Shown one piece after another: positions 5,810 through 8,390 of a DNA stretch of 8,390 nt. The position numbers were made by a program, and so were the translations under genes. Position 1 is the stretch's first letter. Each line of letters starts with the position of its first letter. The notes under the pieces are model-generated. The model did not search any database, had not been told where the DNA came from, and saw nothing but the letters and a program-made list of their open reading frames with translations. Source of the DNA: Pseudomonadota bacterium. GTDB taxonomy: Bacteria > Pseudomonadota > Alphaproteobacteria > Sphingomonadales > Sphingomonadaceae. The stretch is from the NCBI GenBank assembly GCA_023390675.1, contig JAEWCK010000190.1, positions 1 to 8,390 on the forward strand, read 5' to 3'.

Positions 5810-8390
5810 TCAGGCGGCGCTGCGCTGCCAGACCGAATGATAGGGTTGTGCCGCCCAGTCCGGGCCGAAGCCGGGCGCGAGCGTCGCGCCGTCGGCGCCT
5901 TCGAGCAGGAAATAATATTGGAGCGGCCAAGGCGAGGCCGTGTAGTCCCCCGGGATCGCCCCGACATGCCCGCCGCCCGCCGCGATCATCTCCAGCGAGC
6001 GCCAGCGTTCGCCGTGATTGACGTGGCGATAGAAGAGCGTCGCCCGATCGACCTCCGCCGCAGCCAGCGAAAGCGCGAGCGGCCGGCCCGGCGCGAAGCT
6101 GTTCGGCGCGTCGTGCTGGAGCGTGTAGCTCGCGCGCTTCGGATCGAGCACCCGGGCGGGGTCGATCGCCGCGCCATTGCCCTTGGGCCGCGGCCCGGCC
6201 AGCGCCTTGCGCATCGCGGCGATGTCGCGGTCGATGTCGGGGATGCGGTCGATCCAGTGGCCGCGCTGGACGATCGCCTCGGCGCCGAAGCTGATGTCGG
6301 GGACGTAGACGCGCTTTGCCCGGTTGGCCATCGCCGCCCAGGTGTCGCGGCCCTTGGAATAGATCGCCAGCGCCTGCGCGCCGCACGGGGCCGAGCCGGT
6401 GCGCTGATACAAGTCCCAGAGTAGTCCGCTCTGCAGCTTGGCGGCGAAGAAGCGCGCCAGCCCGATCTGGATGAGGATGTCCTCCTCCCATCGCCGGAAA
6501 TTCGCATCGGAGCGCGCCTCGCGCCGGGCGCGGCCGAGCGCGGTTTCGGCCATACCGGCGAAGCGCGTCAGCGAGCGCGCGACCTCGGCGGGGGAATATT
6601 TGGGATTGCCCTTGCCCGCGGCGAGCAGCGCCGCTTGCTCGCCGACCGACGAGAAGAGCTGCGGGTCGAGCGGGCTGATGTCGGCGAAATTATAGCCCTT
6701 GGGCAGGTCCGCGATCGGCCGGTATCCGTCGATCGGCATCACCGGCATGTTGTCGTAGATTTCGGGCCAGTAATAGCGGTTCGAAGTCGAGGGGATGCTC
6801 GCCGTGGTGAACACGGGCAGCGTCCGCGAGGCGTTGGCGAGCGCAGTCTCGGCGGCAGTGGCGGCGGGGCCGAAGGTCTGCACCAAATAGCGCCCCCATG
6901 CCTCGCGCGGGCCATCGGGATCGTAGAGCATCCGGCCCCAGAGCCGGTACGAATATTCGTGCTTGCGCCAGTCGGCGAGCCCGGGATCGAGCGCCTTGTC
7001 GAGATAGGCATTGCGGCTCTCGCCCGGATGCCCCGAGGATTCGCGCCCCTTGAAGGTCAGCGGCTCGCAGATTTCGAGCCCGGCGGAATTGCAGAAGTTC
7101 GCCGCGCGCGAATAGGCCGAAGCGGTTGCCGGATCGCCCCAGAGCAGGAAGCGCTGGCTGCCCGGCCAGAGCCGGTGGAGAATGCCGTATTCGCGCCCCT
7201 CAACGAACAGATCGGCATAGCCGTAGCGCGTGAAGCGGCGCACGCCGCTGCTCGTGTTCTTGGTCGCCGCGATCCGCTCGGGGGTCGGGATCTCGTATTC
7301 GCGGATATCGGCCTGGTGATAGCCGAGCCCCATATGCTCGCCCGAGAATTTGGGGCTGACGCTCATCGGCATGCCGGTCTCGGCGGCAATGGCGATCATC
7401 TCCTCGGTGATGCCCTTGGCATGCATGTCGATCTCGACCGGACGGCCGGCGCCGTTGAAGCCCTTGAACAGGGTCCGCCAGAAATCGAACGCGCCGTCGG
7501 CGATGCCGCTCTCGACATGGATGCGGAAGGTGACGCCCTCGATCGCCGGGCATTCGGCGAGCAGCCGGGCCAGTGCGTCACGGCAATAGGGCGCGTGGGT
7601 CGCGCGGCTCAGCCCCTCGATCCGATGCGCGGCATGGGGGCTGTCGATCCATTCGTAGACGTGCGTCCAGATGCCGAGCTGGAAGTGCATGCCCCGCGCC
7701 GCAGTCTCCGAGGAGATGAACTTGATCATCTCGAGATTGCGCTCGCGCTCGCCCGCCGGAAGCGGCGGGTTGAGCCGCACGTCATAGCCTGCGACATCGA
7801 ACAGGAACGGATAAGGGAGCTGGAAATAATCGTCGGTGATGTTGCGCGGAAAGTCGTAGCCGAAGCCGAAGAACAAAGCGAAGCGGTTGAACCGGTTCGC
7901 CACCAGCATGTCGAGATAATCGCTCCAGAAGCCCTTGTCGTAATACCAGGCCTTGTCCTCGATCGCGCTGACGAACGAGCGCGCCATGCTCCGCACGCGG
8001 TTGGTGGGCCGCTCGCTGTAGACGCCGGCGAAATCGAGGCCGAGATCGGCGTCGGCGGCGTAGCGGACGCGGTCGGCGAGCTCGAGCACTGCGTAAGAAA
8101 GGCCGAGCGGCCCGTTCGACAGCGCGCGCAGCGTGCGGACGCCGTTGGCCGCGCCGGGCGTGAGCGTGAAACCCTCACGTTCGCCGCCCGGCGAGCTCGA
8201 CAGCGTGATCACCAGGTCGCCCGCGGCGGGATCGGCGGCGGGGCCGGCGGCGCTCGCCACCTTCCGCGCGGTGAGCTCGCGGCGGAACTGGCCGATCGCG
8301 TGCGCGACAGGGCCCGACGCGGCGACCTTGTCGCCGGGATCGACGAGGATCCAGACCTTCGCCGGGGCGGCGGCGCGCGCGGCCTGGAGC
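5810..8390 (-). CDS. GH67/GH20-like TIM-barrel glycosidase, unassigned family, N-terminus cut
   Basis: The frame is open from the right edge to the TGA at 5812-5810, giving 859 visible residues. A GTG at 8260 is internal, because 43 in-frame residues precede it, including VWILVDPGDKVA and AIGQFRRELTARKV. Those residues fit the start of a zincin-like N-terminal domain as in alpha-glucuronidases and hexosaminidases, so only a signal peptide or a few tens of residues are probably missing. The N-terminal domain runs to about 110, ending in GPLGLSYAVLELADRV. A TIM-barrel region (about 125-460) holds NRVRSMARSF, NRFNRFALFFGFGYDFP, MHFQLGIWTHVYEW, VTFRIHVESG (Glu293), VEIDMHAKG, SPKFSGEH (Glu351) and RFLLWGDP (Asp419). 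These acidic residues are catalytic candidates only. A largely helical region follows, then a beta-sandwich-like end (about 750-859) with LFYRHVNHGERW and PLQYYFLLEG. I cannot assign a GH family or substrate. An alpha-glucuronidase-like role is one possibility, and loss of activity another. It is the first visible gene of the minus-strand cluster. Confidence 0.72.
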   Translation of the reverse strand, partial: LQAARAAAPAKVWILVDPGDKVAASGPVAHAIGQFRRELTARKVASAAGPAADPAAGDLVITLSSSPGGEREGFTLTPGAANGVRTLRALSNGPLGLSYAVLELADRVRYAADADLGLDFAGVYSERPTNRVRSMARSFVSAIEDKAWYYDKGFWSDYLDMLVANRFNRFALFFGFGYDFPRNITDDYFQLPYPFLFDVAGYDVRLNPPLPAGERERNLEMIKFISSETAARGMHFQLGIWTHVYEWIDSPHAAHRIEGLSRATHAPYCRDALARLLAECPAIEGVTFRIHVESGIADGAFDFWRTLFKGFNGAGRPVEIDMHAKGITEEMIAIAAETGMPMSVSPKFSGEHMGLGYHQADIREYEIPTPERIAATKNTSSGVRRFTRYGYADLFVEGREYGILHRLWPGSQRFLLWGDPATASAYSRAANFCNSAGLEICEPLTFKGRESSGHPGESRNAYLDKALDPGLADWRKHEYSYRLWGRMLYDPDGPREAWGRYLVQTFGPAATAAETALANASRTLPVFTTASIPSTSNRYYWPEIYDNMPVMPIDGYRPIADLPKGYNFADISPLDPQLFSSVGEQAALLAAGKGNPKYSPAEVARSLTRFAGMAETALGRARREARSDANFRRWEEDILIQIGLARFFAAKLQSGLLWDLYQRTGSAPCGAQALAIYSKGRDTWAAMANRAKRVYVPDISFGAEAIVQRGHWIDRIPDIDRDIAAMRKALAGPRPKGNGAAIDPARVLDPKRASYTLQHDAPNSFAPGRPLALSLAAAEVDRATLFYRHVNHGERWRSLEMIAAGGGHVGAIPGDYTASPWPLQYYFLLEGADGATLAPGFGPDWAAQPYHSVWQRSAA

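Noticed and set aside
5810..8260. GTG at 8260 as the true start of the GH67/GH20-like gene
   Set aside because: The 43 residues upstream in frame look like the beginning of the N-terminal zincin-like domain, and a start at 8260 would give no signal peptide and cut that domain.

Overview
The window is GC-rich (roughly two-thirds G+C by eye) and almost entirely coding. It looks like part of a carbohydrate-degradation locus from an alphaproteobacterium, most likely a sphingomonad. That assignment is inferred from base composition, codon habits and the style of the gene set. No rRNA, tRNA or housekeeping marker is present to prove it.

Layout: four protein genes, two of them cut by the window edges. 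On the plus strand, the left edge holds the 3' part of an SGNH/GDSL-type esterase (1-842). On the minus strand three large glycosidase-type genes run right to left. They are a partial, poorly classified GH67/GH20-like TIM-barrel protein (8390-5810), a Sec-exported clan GH-A glycosidase of GH5-like type (5781-3553), and a Tat-type-signal GH78 alpha-L-rhamnosidase (3553-839). The first two are separated by 28 bases carrying a strong Shine-Dalgarno sequence. The second and third overlap by one base (TGATG). This is therefore almost certainly one transcription unit whose promoter lies beyond the right edge. The rhamnosidase and the esterase converge and share the palindrome CTAG as their two stop codons, inside a small inverted repeat.

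How the genes may work together: the alpha-L-rhamnosidase removes terminal rhamnose and the esterase could remove acetyl or other acyl groups. The other two enzymes probably cut further linkages of the same rhamnose-containing glycan, such as a plant pectic or arabinogalactan-type polymer, a rhamnosylated glycoside or a bacterial exopolysaccharide. The substrate cannot be read from the sequence. No transporter, TonB receptor or regulator lies in the window.

There is no gene-free stretch longer than 300 bases. I see no mobile element, CRISPR array, RNA gene or convincing intrinsic terminator. The most interesting content is the pair of glycosidases without a clear family assignment next to a recognisable GH78 enzyme.
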